A DNA stretch of 64,000 nt from Prauserella marina (GTDB taxonomy: Bacteria; Actinomycetota; Actinomycetes; Mycobacteriales; Pseudonocardiaceae), in assembly GCF_002240355.1 (NCBI RefSeq), contig NZ_CP016353.1:6363001-6427000 (forward strand), in the 5' to 3' direction. Below are positions 19,496 to 28,805 of this stretch, piece after piece. The translations under genes were made by a program, and so were the position numbers. Positions within the stretch are counted from its first letter, which is position 1. Each line of letters starts with the position of its first letter. Below the pieces are notes generated by a model. The model was not told the DNA's origin and did not search any database. It saw only the letters and a list, made by a program, of their open reading frames with translations.

Positions 19496-20496
19496 CGCAC
19501 CCGCACCCTCGGATCGATGATCGCGTACGAGATGTCGACGAGAAGGTTCACCAGCACGTACACCAGCGCCGCGAGCAGGATCAAGGCTTGTAGTCGTGGA
19601 TAGTCTCTTCGTTCGATGCCCTGTTCGAGCAACGAACCAACCCCGCCCCACACGAACACTTTCTCGGTGAGAACGGCACCTGCCAGCAACAATCCCGTTT
19701 GCAGGCCGATGGTCGTCGACACCGGAAGCAAGGCGTTGCGCAGCACGTGCCTTCGCCGGATGACCGGCGCGGTGAGTCCCTTCGATTCGGCGGTGCGCAC
19801 GAAGTCCTCGCCGCTCACGTCGAGCACCGAGGCTCGCGTGATCCGCACGATGACCGCGAACGGGATACTCGCCAGCGCGATCGCGGGAAGCAGCAGATGC
19901 AGCATCGCGTCCCACGTCGCGTCGAGTTCGCCCGTGAGCAGCCCGTCGAGCGTCGCGAACCCGGTGACTCTCGTCGCCTCGATCAGCACGTCCTGTCTGC
20001 CTGACGGCGGCAGGATCGCCAACTGCTGCGCGAAGACGTACTTCAGCAGGAAGCCGAGGAAGAACACCGGAACGGCGACGCCGACGAGGGTCGTGACCAC
20101 GGTGGCGTTGTCGAGGAAGCGACCGTGGAACCGGGCCGCGAGGTAGCCGAGCGGGATCCCGAACAGGATCGCGAGGAACAACGCGGCGAGCGAGAGTTCG
20201 ATGGTGGCGGGAAACGCTCTTCCGATCTCGGCCAGCACCGAGTCACCGCTGATCAGCGAGCTGCCGAAATCGCCGGTGAGAATACGGCCGAGGAACTTGA
20301 AGTACTGGACGAAGATCGGCTGATCGAGACCGAGTACCGCGTTGAGTTCCGCGACTTTCTCCGGAGTGGCCTTGTCGCCGAGTAGTGCCGTCGCCGGACC
20401 TCCCGGCAACGAACGCAACCACGCGAACACCAATATGGACAGTACGAGGAGCGTCGGAATTGCTTGCAGCAGCCGACGAACGATGAACCTGAGCAT
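19492..20496 (-). CDS. dppB: Dipeptide ABC transporter permease (DppB type)
   Basis: Inner-membrane permease of 334 aa. It begins MLRFIVRRLLQAIPTLLVLS, the conserved DppB/OppB first helix; PGGPATALLGDKATPEKV is the family periplasmic motif, and the EAA loop is RTAESKGLTAPVIRRRHVLRN. Starts at ATG 20496. A 12-bp hairpin separates it from the upstream binding-protein gene. Confidence 0.93.
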   Translation of the reverse strand: MLRFIVRRLLQAIPTLLVLSILVFAWLRSLPGGPATALLGDKATPEKVAELNAVLGLDQPIFVQYFKFLGRILTGDFGSSLISGDSVLAEIGRAFPATIELSLAALFLAILFGIPLGYLAARFHGRFLDNATVVTTLVGVAVPVFFLGFLLKYVFAQQLAILPPSGRQDVLIEATRVTGFATLDGLLTGELDATWDAMLHLLLPAIALASIPFAVIVRITRASVLDVSGEDFVRTAESKGLTAPVIRRRHVLRNALLPVSTTIGLQTGLLLAGAVLTEKVFVWGGVGSLLEQGIERRDYPRLQALILLAALVYVLVNLLVDISYAIIDPRVRVR

Positions 20497-20521
20497 GAAT
20501 TCGTGCCTTTAGCCCATGAGG

Positions 20522-20555
20522 CTGGGGAGGCGGCGCGGACGCACCGCCTCCCCAG
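20522..20555 (-). terminator. Intercistronic hairpin between dppA and dppB
   Basis: Perfect 12-bp stem CTGGGGAGGCGG / CCGCCTCCCCAG with a 10-base loop, no T-run. It probably stabilises dppA mRNA or partly terminates, giving the binding protein in excess of the permeases. Confidence 0.7.
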
Positions 20556-20563
20556 TCTGCCGG

Positions 20564-22246
20564 TCAGCCCTGCTGCGACTTCGTCACGCCTGCGAACCGC
20601 TCGTCGGTGAGCGGACTCGGCACGACTCCTTGGATATTGCCACCGACGACGATCGCGGGCGGCGAGGAGGTCAGCGGAACAGCGGGAACGTACTTGGAAA
20701 TCTCGACGGCCGCCTTCTCGTACTCCGTCGCCTTCGCGGCCTTGTCGACCTGTGAATCCGCAGTGGACAGTGCGGTGAAGATGGCCGGGTTGTCGAATCC
20801 GAACTCCGGCTTCTCCCTGCCGAAGAAGGTACCGATGAAGTTGCCGGGATCGCCGTAGTCACCGGTCCAGCCGAGCAGGTGGAGGTCCTGCTTGCCCGCC
20901 TTCTGGACGTCGTCCTTGAAGCCACCGTTCCACGGCCGCTGCACGATCTCGACGTTGATCCCGACCGCCTTCAGGTTGTCGGCGATGGCGCCACCGAGTT
21001 CGACGGGGTCCGGCATGTACGGCCTGCTGACCTCGGTCGGCACGTAGAACTTGAGGTTCAGGTTCTTCACACCGGCTTCGGCGAGCAGATCCTTGGCCCG
21101 TTGCGGGTTGTACTGGTGCTTCTCGACCTTGTCCGTGTACCCGATGGTTTCCTTGGGAACGAACTGGTCCCGCGGCGTCGCACCTTCCGGCAGCTTGTTC
21201 TTGGCGAGCTGCTCCTTGTTGATGGCGTACTCGATCGCCTTGCGCACGCGCGCGTCCTTGAGCTCCGGCGTGTTCTTCTGGTTGATCCCCAGGTAGAGAA
21301 TGTTGAAGACGGGCCGCACCAGAACCTGGTTACCCGCCTCGCGCAATGCCTGGTAGTCGGCGGGACTCGGCAGGTCGTAGGCATCGATCTTGCCCGAGAT
21401 CAGCTCCTGCTTGCGGGAGGTCTCGTCGGGGATGATCCGGAAGATGATCCGCGAGAGCTTGGCGGCCTCGCCCCAGTACTCGTCGTTGCGGACCAGAGTG
21501 ATGGTGCCCGCCGCCTTGTCGTACTTCTCGAACTTGTAGGGGCCGGTGCCGGTCGGATGCTCGTTGGCGTAGGCGGGGTAGCTGAACGAGTCGCCGCTCT
21601 GCGTGACCTCGTCGGCGTTGTAGTCCTGCAACGCCTTGGGGCTGGACATGGAAAGGGAGGTCAACCCGAACGCGTCGGGGAAGGCGCCCTTTGCCCTGTT
21701 CAGATGCAGCACGGCCGTGTTCGGGTCTGGCGCCTCGCACGACTTGTAGACCGGTTCGCCTCCGGCATCGCCCTCGTTCTTCGCGAAACCCTCGAAGACG
21801 TCGCCGTAGTAGATCATCTGGCTTTGCGCTGCCGCGCCCTCGATGTTGTACCAACGGTCGAAGTTGAAGCAGACGGCCTCGGCGTTGAAATCAGTGCCGT
21901 CGTGGAATTTGACGCCCTCGCGGAGTTCGAAGGTCCACGTCTTTCCGTCATCGCTCGGGGTCCACTTGGTGGCAAGCCCCTCTTCGAGCTCGGCGCTGCC
22001 CGGTTTGTACGTAATCAACGTTTCGTACATCTGCCGGATGGGCCGGAACGTCTCCCCGTCGTCATTGAAAATGGGGTCGAAATTCTTCGGCGCGCCGGCG
22101 GCGCCGAAGACGAGCGTGTCCTCGTTTCCGCCGCCACCCCCTTGGTCGTCGCGTTCGGAAGCACAGGCAGATACCGATACCGCGAGCGCTCCCGCAAGCC
22201 CGATCAGGGCTACTCGGCGCGTTCGGGCCATCCGCAGTTGGAGCAT
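20564..22246 (-). CDS. dppA: Dipeptide ABC transporter substrate-binding lipoprotein (DppA type)
   Basis: Extracellular binding protein of 560 aa. The signal peptide ends in lipobox VSACAS (lipid Cys28), followed by a Gly-rich linker. The SBP_bac_5 fold shows NFDPIFNDDGETFRPIRQMY, FELREGVKFHDGTDFNAEAV and ARVRKAIEYAINKEQL. ATG 22246 has AAGGGG seven bases before it. First gene of the operon; about 200 bases of upstream sequence with no gene hold its promoter, but I see no clear operator. The peptide range is unknown. Confidence 0.93.
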   Translation of the reverse strand: MLQLRMARTRRVALIGLAGALAVSVSACASERDDQGGGGGNEDTLVFGAAGAPKNFDPIFNDDGETFRPIRQMYETLITYKPGSAELEEGLATKWTPSDDGKTWTFELREGVKFHDGTDFNAEAVCFNFDRWYNIEGAAAQSQMIYYGDVFEGFAKNEGDAGGEPVYKSCEAPDPNTAVLHLNRAKGAFPDAFGLTSLSMSSPKALQDYNADEVTQSGDSFSYPAYANEHPTGTGPYKFEKYDKAAGTITLVRNDEYWGEAAKLSRIIFRIIPDETSRKQELISGKIDAYDLPSPADYQALREAGNQVLVRPVFNILYLGINQKNTPELKDARVRKAIEYAINKEQLAKNKLPEGATPRDQFVPKETIGYTDKVEKHQYNPQRAKDLLAEAGVKNLNLKFYVPTEVSRPYMPDPVELGGAIADNLKAVGINVEIVQRPWNGGFKDDVQKAGKQDLHLLGWTGDYGDPGNFIGTFFGREKPEFGFDNPAIFTALSTADSQVDKAAKATEYEKAAVEISKYVPAVPLTSSPPAIVVGGNIQGVVPSPLTDERFAGVTKSQQG

Positions 22247-22444
22247 CTTGGCACCCCTTGCAAGGAAGCATCAGTTCGGCCACGCCCACGGTCGCGTGTG
22301 CGCGGATGGTCGCTGACCTTAGCGGCTACCGCGCGTTCACTTAAGGGGCTGGGGTCACGATTCGGACTACCAGAATGAAGAAAAAGGGCAGAATGCGCGA
22401 TTGACATTCACGTTGGGTAATAATTATGCGACCCGCTACCAACT

Positions 22445-23020
22445 TTAGTCGGTCGACGTTACGCCAAACGTTGTATGCGCAGATTGTCGAGTTTGATCAA
22501 CTTCGAACCAACCGTGTTCAAACCGTTGCCATGCCGTCAGCATTGGTCTGGATGACTCACCGTCACGGGAGACAGCCCGGTCAAGCCTGGTGGCGACATC
22601 GGCGATCTCGACCCAGCACAGCAAGGACAGCCTCGACCGAATCGAAGCCCTGCCAGCCGAAACGCCCTCCAGCACAAGGACTTCCGGGACATCGACGCCC
22701 ACCTGTTCGCCGAGTCGAGGCAGTCCAGAGGTCCAGTCCATTACCCGATAGCTGCCTTGACGTCCAGCGGCCAACGGGGTGAGTACTCCTTCGAGCAATC
22801 TTGGCCACCAGGAAACGGGCGCATCCCACGTCGCGAAGTCGTCGGTGCTGACAAGAGCCGTCGACGTGCCGTCAGCGCGGAGGCAATCGACGACCGCCGC
22901 GGCGAAAGTCGACTTCCCCGAACCGGACGGCCCGTCGACGGCAAGCATCCGCACGTCGCCGAGAGCGGGTTTCGCCGCGAGCACCGCATTCGCGACGCGC
23001 ACCGCGTCCTCGGCCGTCAC
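22445..23020 (-). CDS. Small P-loop kinase, uridine-kinase-like
   Basis: A 191-aa nucleoside/metabolite kinase-like protein. Walker [11 protein letters not shown] (about residues 30-39), then STDDFATWD and [13 protein letters not shown] in Walker-B position, and a DRAVSRDGE lid region typical of uridine-kinase-like proteins. GTG 23020 overlaps the recR stop (GTGA), so it is coupled to recR. Substrate is not recognisable. Confidence 0.75.
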   Translation of the reverse strand: MTAEDAVRVANAVLAAKPALGDVRMLAVDGPSGSGKSTFAAAVVDCLRADGTSTALVSTDDFATWDAPVSWWPRLLEGVLTPLAAGRQGSYRVMDWTSGLPRLGEQVGVDVPEVLVLEGVSAGRASIRSRLSLLCWVEIADVATRLDRAVSRDGESSRPMLTAWQRFEHGWFEVDQTRQSAHTTFGVTSTD

Positions 23021-23613
23021 AGAGCGCGGCGACCGGAAAGTGCCCTGCCGAGCGTGAGTTCGTCGGCGAATTCGAGATCGCCACCCATCGGGAGACCTGA
23101 GGCAAGCCTGGTGACGGTGAGCCCAGGAAAGTCCCTGAGCATCCGGACCAGATAGGTCGCGGTGGCTTCGCCCTCGGTGTTCGGGTCGGTCGCGATGATC
23201 ACCTCGGTGACCTCCTCCGCGCCAATCCTCGCCAGCAGTTCCCTGATCCGAAGCTGATCCGGCCCGACACCGGACAACGGGTCGAGCGCGCCGCCGAGAA
23301 CGTGGTAGCGCCCTCTGAACTCGCGCGTGCGCTCGACGGCGAGCACGTCCTTCGGCTCCTCGACCACGCAGATCAACGCGGGATCACGACGCGCGTCGCG
23401 GCAGATGCGACAGCGTTCCTCCTCGGAAACGTTGCCGCAGACCTCGCAGAACCGCACGCCTTCCTTGACCTTGCCGAGGATGTCCTGCAACCGGGAGAGG
23501 TCGGCCGGATCGGCTGCCAGCAAGTGGAAGGCGATGCGCTGCGCGCTCTTGGGACCGATGCCAGGCAGCCGCCCCAGCTCATCGATCAGATCCTGAACGA
23601 CACCCTCGTACAA
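23017..23613 (-). CDS. recR: Recombination mediator RecR
   Basis: Works with RecF/RecO to load RecA at gaps. 198 aa: an N-terminal helix-hairpin-helix ([20 protein letters not shown]), a C4 zinc finger with Cys56, 59, 68 and 71 (CEVCG and CRIC), and a Toprim domain ([33 protein letters not shown]). The start is TTG 23613, which reproduces the family N-terminus [13 protein letters not shown] and sits one base after the ybaB stop; the longer frame runs through ybaB. Confidence 0.95.
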   Translation of the reverse strand: MYEGVVQDLIDELGRLPGIGPKSAQRIAFHLLAADPADLSRLQDILGKVKEGVRFCEVCGNVSEEERCRICRDARRDPALICVVEEPKDVLAVERTREFRGRYHVLGGALDPLSGVGPDQLRIRELLARIGAEEVTEVIIATDPNTEGEATATYLVRMLRDFPGLTVTRLASGLPMGGDLEFADELTLGRALSGRRAL

Positions 23614-23614
23614 A

Positions 23615-23986
23615 CTACTGTCCAGGCAATCCGAGATTGCCGCCGCCGAGACCACCGAGATCCGGCATGCCGCCGAAGCCCCCGGCCAGCGGGCCAAGCT
23701 TCTCCTCGGTCAGCCGCTGCGCGTTGGTCGTCGCGTCGCGCACGGCGGCGACCACCAGATCGGCCAGCGTTTCGGCGTCATCGGGGTCGACGATCTTCGG
23801 GTCGATGCTGAGGGCCTTGAGCTCCATCCCCCCGCTGACCGTGGCGGTCACGAGGCCACCGCCCGAGGTTCCGGTGACCTCCGCGTCCGCCAGTTCCTGT
23901 TGTGCCGTGACGAGCTGTTCCTGCATCTTCTGTGCCTGTTGCAGGAGCTGCTGCATGTCCGGCATTCCGCCACCGGGCTGAACCAT
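23615..23986 (-). CDS. YbaB/EbfC-family nucleoid-associated protein
   Basis: DNA-binding dimer of 123 aa. It begins [20 protein letters not shown] with the long N-terminal helix; [15 protein letters not shown] is the conserved core strand-helix, and there is a Gly-rich tail [18 protein letters not shown] 23986 follows from family alignment. It lies in the conserved dnaX-ybaB-recR neighbourhood and its stop is one base before recR. Confidence 0.93.
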   Translation of the reverse strand: MVQPGGGMPDMQQLLQQAQKMQEQLVTAQQELADAEVTGTSGGGLVTATVSGGMELKALSIDPKIVDPDDAETLADLVVAAVRDATTNAQRLTEEKLGPLAGGFGGMPDLGGLGGGNLGLPGQ

Positions 23987-24048
23987 GATTGGCTTCCGAT
24001 TCGTCGACTGTTGCGTGCATGCCCAGCCTAGCCCGCCGCTGCCGTGGC

Positions 24049-24852
24049 ATGGTGTGTGCCGTGCGCTGTCGTGCTGGCGTCGTAGTGGCGGCCGTGGTAC
24101 TGGCCGGTTGTTCAAGTACGGCGCCGACTGGTTCCCCCGGTTCGACGCCGGTTGTCGTGGAGGCGAGCGCGGGACCTGGCACCCCGCCGACCACTTCGGT
24201 GGCGATCAAGCCGGTGATCGTTGTCGACGCCGGTCACAACGGAGGCAACGCGAGTGACCCCGACGCCGTCAACCGGCAGGTGCCCGCGGGGCGGGGCGCG
24301 ACGAAGCCGTGCAACACCACCGGCACGGTCACCGAATCCGGTTATCCCGAACACGCCTTCACCTTCGATGTCGCAAGGCGGGTGAGCGACGCCCTCGACG
24401 CGAAGGGCCTGCGGGTCGTGAACACCCGCGCCGACGACACCGGTGTCGGCCCGTGCGTCGACGAGCGTGCCGCCATCGGCAACGAGGCCGAAGCCGACGC
24501 CGTCGTGTCGATCCATGCGGACGGCAACATCGCGGAAGGGGCGCGCGGATTCCACATCGCCTACTCGGACCCGCCGCTCAACCCAGCGCAGGAAGGTCCG
24601 GCCCTCGAACTGGCCGACGCGATGCTGGCGGCCATGAGCTCGTCGGGCTTCGCACCTGCCGGGTACATCGGGGAGGGCGGTCTCGACGGGAGAGCCGACC
24701 TCGCCGGTCTGAACCTGTCCGAGCGACCGGCGATCCTGGTGGAGTGCGGCAACATGCGGGACGCCGCCGACGCGGCCGTGATGACCTCGCCCGAAGGACG
24801 GCAACGCTATGCGGATGCCATTGTCGCTGGGATTTTCGGCTACCTCGATTAG
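24049..24852 (+). CDS. N-acetylmuramoyl-L-alanine amidase (Amidase_3), lipoprotein
   Basis: Zinc amidase that cleaves the peptide stem from muramic acid in peptidoglycan. 267 aa. The signal peptide ends in lipobox VLAGC (Cys21), then a Ser/Thr/Pro linker. The catalytic domain shows VVDAGHNGG, the [12 protein letters not shown] glutamate, SIHADG and the general base in [11 protein letters not shown] 24049 fits the signal peptide best. It matches mycobacterial Rv3717 in position beside ybaB-recR; divergent from ybaB. Confidence 0.88.
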   Translation: MVCAVRCRAGVVVAAVVLAGCSSTAPTGSPGSTPVVVEASAGPGTPPTTSVAIKPVIVVDAGHNGGNASDPDAVNRQVPAGRGATKPCNTTGTVTESGYPEHAFTFDVARRVSDALDAKGLRVVNTRADDTGVGPCVDERAAIGNEAEADAVVSIHADGNIAEGARGFHIAYSDPPLNPAQEGPALELADAMLAAMSSSGFAPAGYIGEGGLDGRADLAGLNLSERPAILVECGNMRDAADAAVMTSPEGRQRYADAIVAGIFGYLD

Positions 24853-24973
24853 CTCGGTGAGCCGGGTTGCTCCGTTGGCCGGGTTGCTCCGCGGCTTCGT
24901 CGTGAGTGGGGTTGTGGTGTCGCGGGATTGTGGTGTCGTTGGGCGGTCGGCACCGGCCGCCCGGGTCCGGAAG

Positions 24974-25049
24974 TCGAACTCGTTGACGTGAGCGCGGATC
25001 TCGGCGACCTGAGCGCGGATCTCGGCGACGTGAGTGTGGGACTCGCGCA
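24974..25049 (-). repeat. 21-bp repeat array B (three units)
   Basis: Units start at 24974 (diverged), 24995 and 25016 (CGGATCTCGGCGACCTGAGCG form), followed by TGGGACTCGCGCA. It lies in the 215-base gap between the amidase and dnaX stops; the rest of the gap holds a short GCCGGGTTGCTCCG direct repeat near 24862-24893 and no gene. Confidence 0.9.
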
Positions 25050-25067
25050 CGACACGCCGGGGGTGGG

Positions 25068-27164
25068 TCAGCGTTCGTTGATCGGGCGGGCGCCGAGGTG
25101 GTCGGAAAGCAGCTTGTGGGCGGCCTCTTCGGGGTCGGCGGGCTCGGCGGGCTCCCGCGACGCCGAACCTTCCGACGCAGGGCCCGTTCCAGAATCCGGG
25201 CCCGCCCCATGCGCCGCCGACGGCGCGGCAGACGAGACCCCATCAGTGGCGTCGGCGTAGTGCTCTTCGTCTTCCGGTTCCGGAGGCAGCGGGATGTCCG
25301 GCTCCGTCGTGGCCACGACGGGCTTACGCGGTTGCTCACCGGCCGATGGCCGCTGGTACGTCCGCTCAGCCTGCGGCGAAGCCGCCGGACCGGAAGGTCG
25401 TTGCTGCTGCCTTGCCCGAGGCGCCTCCTGCGCGCCGACGGCTCCCGCGTGCACACACCGCACGGACCAGGTGCCCGAAACGACGTTTCCGAGCGCCGTG
25501 GCGATGCAGTCCGCGTTGCGCGGTTCGGCGAGCCTGCGCGCCAGTGGCTCGGCGGTGTGCGTGAGCACGACGGTCGAACCCTCGACGCTGTGCACGGTCG
25601 CGTTGGTCAGCATGGCTTCGGTACTGCGGCTCAGCTTGCGCACCTCGGCGAGCAACTGCGGCCAGTACTGCCGCAGCGCCGCCGCATCGATCTGGCCCGG
25701 CGCTGCCGCCTGCTCCTCCGCCCGCGCGGGTGGTGCTTGCTCCACCCGCGGTGGGGCAGCGGCGGGCGCCTTCCGCTCGGCGGGCGCCTGCTCCGAAGCG
25801 GCCTGCTCCACAGGCTCCGGCGCGGGGGACTGCTCGGGTTGCCGCGCCGGAGCGGGCTCGCCGGCTCGCTGCGAAGGTCGCTGGAACCGCTGCCCCGCCG
25901 GAGTCGCAGAACCCGCCGGAGCCGACTGCGCTGCCGGAGCCGTAGGAGCCGACTGCACCGGCGGAGCGGCGGCAGCCTGGTCACCCGCCGTGGGCTGGAC
26001 CCCCGCGGTGACTCTCCGTTCGAGCCGTTCGAGCCGTTGCAGCATTCCTGCCTCGTCGTCGGAGACCTCGGGCAGCAGCATGCGGGCACAGAGCAGTTCG
26101 AGCAGCAACCTCGGCGCGGTGGCGCCGCGCATTTCGAGCAAGCCGTTGTGGATGATCTCGGCGTAGCGGCTGAGCGTGCCGGGCTTGATCCGTTCGGCCT
26201 GCGCGACCATGCGGCCGAGCTGCTCCTCCGGAGCCGAAACCATCCCGGTGGTCGCGGCGTCGGGCACGGAGCGCAGCAGGATGAGATCGCGCAACCGGTC
26301 GAGCAGGTCACTCGCGAATCTGCGCGGATCGTGACCGGCCTCGGCGAGGTGGTCGACGGTGCCGTAGACGTTCTTCGAATCGTCGGTGGCAAGCGCGTCG
26401 ACCATCGCGTCGATGAGCGCGGAGTCGGTGACCCCCAGCAGGGAGACGGCCCTGTCGTAGGTGACCCCTTGTTCGCCCGCACCGGCAAGCAACTGGTCGA
26501 GCACCGATTGGGTGTCGCGCGCCGACCCGCCACCCGCCCTGATGACCAGAGGGAAAACGGCAGGCTCGACCTCGACGCCCTCGGCGGCCACGTTGCGTTC
26601 GAGCAGTTCCCGCATCGCGCTGGGCGGGATCAGCCGGAACGGGTAGTGATGGGTCCGCGACCGGATCGTCGTGAGCACCTTGTCGGGCTCGGTCGTCGCG
26701 AAGATGAAGATCAGGTGTTCCGGCGGCTCTTCGACGATCTTGAGCAGGGCGTTGAAGCCCTGCGTCGTGACCATGTGCGCCTCGTCGATGATGAAAACGC
26801 GGTACCGGGATTCGGCGGGCGCGTAGAAGGCTCGATCGCGCAGCTCACGAGCATCGTCGACACCACCGTGGCTTGCCGCGTCGAGTTCGGTGACGTCGAC
26901 GCTGCCTGGCCCCTCCGGCGCGAGTGCCTTGCACGGTCCGCAGACCCCGCATGGATCGGGAGTCGGTCCCTCGACACAGTTGAGCGAACGCGCCATGATG
27001 CGCGCGCTCGACGTCTTGCCGCAGCCCCTCGGCCCCGAGAACAGGTAGGCGTGGTTGATGCGGCCCGCCGACAAAGCGGTGCGCAGCGGTTCGGTGACGT
27101 GCTCCTGTCCGACGACCTCGGCGAAGGTCGCCGGCCGGTACTTGCGGTACAGCGCGAGAGCCAC
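25068..27164 (-). CDS. dnaX: DNA polymerase III gamma/tau subunit
   Basis: Clamp-loader ATPase of the replisome, 698 aa. It opens ALYRKYRPATFAEVVGQEHV; Walker A GPRGCGKTS (44-52), four zinc Cys at 63, 72, 75 and 78, Walker B IIDEAHMV, and sensor GGGSARDTQSVLDQLL. A long Ala/Pro/Gln-rich stretch (about residues 390-500) links to the tau-specific C-terminal part. ATG 27164. SRP RNA lies just upstream on the same strand. Confidence 0.96.
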   Translation of the reverse strand: MALALYRKYRPATFAEVVGQEHVTEPLRTALSAGRINHAYLFSGPRGCGKTSSARIMARSLNCVEGPTPDPCGVCGPCKALAPEGPGSVDVTELDAASHGGVDDARELRDRAFYAPAESRYRVFIIDEAHMVTTQGFNALLKIVEEPPEHLIFIFATTEPDKVLTTIRSRTHHYPFRLIPPSAMRELLERNVAAEGVEVEPAVFPLVIRAGGGSARDTQSVLDQLLAGAGEQGVTYDRAVSLLGVTDSALIDAMVDALATDDSKNVYGTVDHLAEAGHDPRRFASDLLDRLRDLILLRSVPDAATTGMVSAPEEQLGRMVAQAERIKPGTLSRYAEIIHNGLLEMRGATAPRLLLELLCARMLLPEVSDDEAGMLQRLERLERRVTAGVQPTAGDQAAAAPPVQSAPTAPAAQSAPAGSATPAGQRFQRPSQRAGEPAPARQPEQSPAPEPVEQAASEQAPAERKAPAAAPPRVEQAPPARAEEQAAAPGQIDAAALRQYWPQLLAEVRKLSRSTEAMLTNATVHSVEGSTVVLTHTAEPLARRLAEPRNADCIATALGNVVSGTWSVRCVHAGAVGAQEAPRARQQQRPSGPAASPQAERTYQRPSAGEQPRKPVVATTEPDIPLPPEPEDEEHYADATDGVSSAAPSAAHGAGPDSGTGPASEGSASREPAEPADPEEAAHKLLSDHLGARPINER

Positions 27165-27224
27165 GACGCGAGGGTACCGGCCGCCACCGACGCTTCCCTT
27201 GCCGGACGTGTCCTTGACAAAAAA

Positions 27225-27310
27225 GGGGACCCCCGCACCCGTCAGAGCCTGCTTATCCTTGCTGCCTTCCGGCCCTGGGGAGGTTCGCAGGGTGGACGCC
27301 GCGGGGGTCC
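27225..27310 (-). ncRNA. ffs: Small bacterial SRP RNA (4.5S type)
   Basis: On the minus strand the apical loop reads CAGGGCCGGAAGGCAGCAAGG, with the GGAA tetraloop and AGCA internal loop bound by Ffh. The ends pair as GGACCCCCGC (27301-27310) with GCGGGGGTCC. Six T follow at once (27219-27224), so the terminal stem doubles as an intrinsic terminator. Lies between the histidine kinase stop and dnaX. Confidence 0.93.
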
Positions 27311-27320
27311 GTGGCCAAGT

Positions 27321-28805
27321 CTATGCGACGCCGTCGGCGGGTGGCCAGGAGGGCAGGCCGACGGCGAATTCGGTGGTCTCCTCGGTGCTCTCGACCCTCA
27401 CCGTTCCGTGGTGTGCCGCGACGACGGCGGCCACGATGGCGAGGCCGAGTCCGGTGCCTCCAGCCGTCCTCGATCGCGAGCTGTCCCCTCTCGCGAACCG
27501 CTCGAACACCTCCGGCAACAGTTCGGCAGGTATGCCGGGCCCGTCGTCGCGCACTTTCAGCACAACGTGTTCGGGCTCGGAAGCCAGCTCGATCACCACG
27601 GTCGTGCCGTCAGGGGTGTGCGACCGCGCGTTGCCCAGCAGGTTGAGCACCACCTGTTGCAGCTGCTCCGCGTCACCGGAGATCGTCACCGGTTCGGCGG
27701 GAGCATCGAGCACCCACGTGTGCTCGGGGCCTGCCACGTGCGCGTCGGCCACCGCGTCGGCGACGAGCCTCGAAAGGTCGACCTGCTCGCTGGCCAGCGG
27801 TCTTCCCGCGTCGAGCCTGGCGAGCAGCAGCAGCTCCTCGACAAGATTGGTCATCCTTCGCGACTCGGACTCGACCCTGCCCATGGCGAACCTGATGTCG
27901 CGGGGAACGGTGTCGCCGTGCCTCGCGACCAGCTCGGCGTAGCCCCTGATCGCGGCGAGCGGGGTACGCAGTTCATGGCTGGCGTCGGCGACGAACCGGC
28001 GCACCCTGCTCTCGCTCCGCTGCCTCGCGTCGAGCGCGGACGCGACGTGCCCGAGCATCCTGTTGAGGGCCATCCCGACCTTGCCGACCTCGGTGCGGGT
28101 GTCGGTGTCACGGCCAGGCACCCTCACCGAAAGCGCGACCTCGCCCTTGTCGAGAGGCAACTCGGTCACCCTGCTCGCGGTGGCGGCCAGCCGGTCGAGC
28201 GGGCGCAGGGTCCTGCGGATCGTCACGGCCCCGATCAACCCGGTGACCACGATTCCGCCGAGCGCGACACCGCCGAGGATGAGTCCAGCGCTCCACAGCG
28301 TGTCGTCCACTTCGGAGAGCGGGAGGCCGGTGACGATCACCGTGCCCGCCTCGGTGCGGACCGCCGCCATCCGGTAGTCCCCGAAGTCTCCGAGCGTCCG
28401 CGAGTACGGCTTGCCGTCCGATGGCAGGTCGCGGAGCACCTGGTACTGACTTTCCGGCAGTTCCTGACGGGCCGCGTCGGGACCGGCGAGCCGTTCGGCC
28501 GACACGATGTCGGTGCCGTCGAGCACGGCGATGAACGTGCCGACCCCGAGCCCCGGCATCTCGATGGGATCGCGCAACGAGTACTGCTGTGGCGGCGGAT
28601 CCTTCGGCGGGCCGGGGTTTCCGTGTGCCCTTCCACTCGCGGCGACCAGCTGCTCGTCGAGTTTGTCGACGAGGAAGGCCCGCAGCGCCACCTCGGTGAC
28701 GACACCGATGAGCAGGCACACCGCCGCGAAGAGCGCGACGAGCCTGACCAGCAGGGTGGCCCGCAGCGACTGGCCCCTCCGGTCAGCTCGCGGGCTTGAG
28801 CACAT
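27321..28805 (-). CDS. Sensor histidine kinase (OmpR-partner type)
   Basis: Membrane kinase of 494 aa. TM1 lies at about residues 17-38, an extracellular domain at 45-168, and TM2 at 172-195; then HAMP, HisKA with phospho-acceptor His277 in ADASHELRTPLAA, and HATPase with N box LLNLLGNARSHTPDG, G1 DDGPGIP and G2 GGTGLGLAIV. ATG 28805 overlaps the response regulator by 23 bases. Close in layout to mycobacterial TrcS/TcrY-like kinases. The signal is unknown. Confidence 0.93.
   Translation of the reverse strand: MCSSPRADRRGQSLRATLLVRLVALFAAVCLLIGVVTEVALRAFLVDKLDEQLVAASGRAHGNPGPPKDPPPQQYSLRDPIEMPGLGVGTFIAVLDGTDIVSAERLAGPDAARQELPESQYQVLRDLPSDGKPYSRTLGDFGDYRMAAVRTEAGTVIVTGLPLSEVDDTLWSAGLILGGVALGGIVVTGLIGAVTIRRTLRPLDRLAATASRVTELPLDKGEVALSVRVPGRDTDTRTEVGKVGMALNRMLGHVASALDARQRSESRVRRFVADASHELRTPLAAIRGYAELVARHGDTVPRDIRFAMGRVESESRRMTNLVEELLLLARLDAGRPLASEQVDLSRLVADAVADAHVAGPEHTWVLDAPAEPVTISGDAEQLQQVVLNLLGNARSHTPDGTTVVIELASEPEHVVLKVRDDGPGIPAELLPEVFERFARGDSSRSRTAGGTGLGLAIVAAVVAAHHGTVRVESTEETTEFAVGLPSWPPADGVA

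Noticed and set aside
24853-25050. Plus- and minus-strand ORFs across repeat array B
   Set aside because: Open only because the repeat period is a multiple of three; no start signals or homology.
25098-28799. 1233-aa plus-strand open frame opposite dnaX and the kinase
   Set aside because: Shadow of high-GC coding on the other strand; Arg/Gly-rich with no domain.
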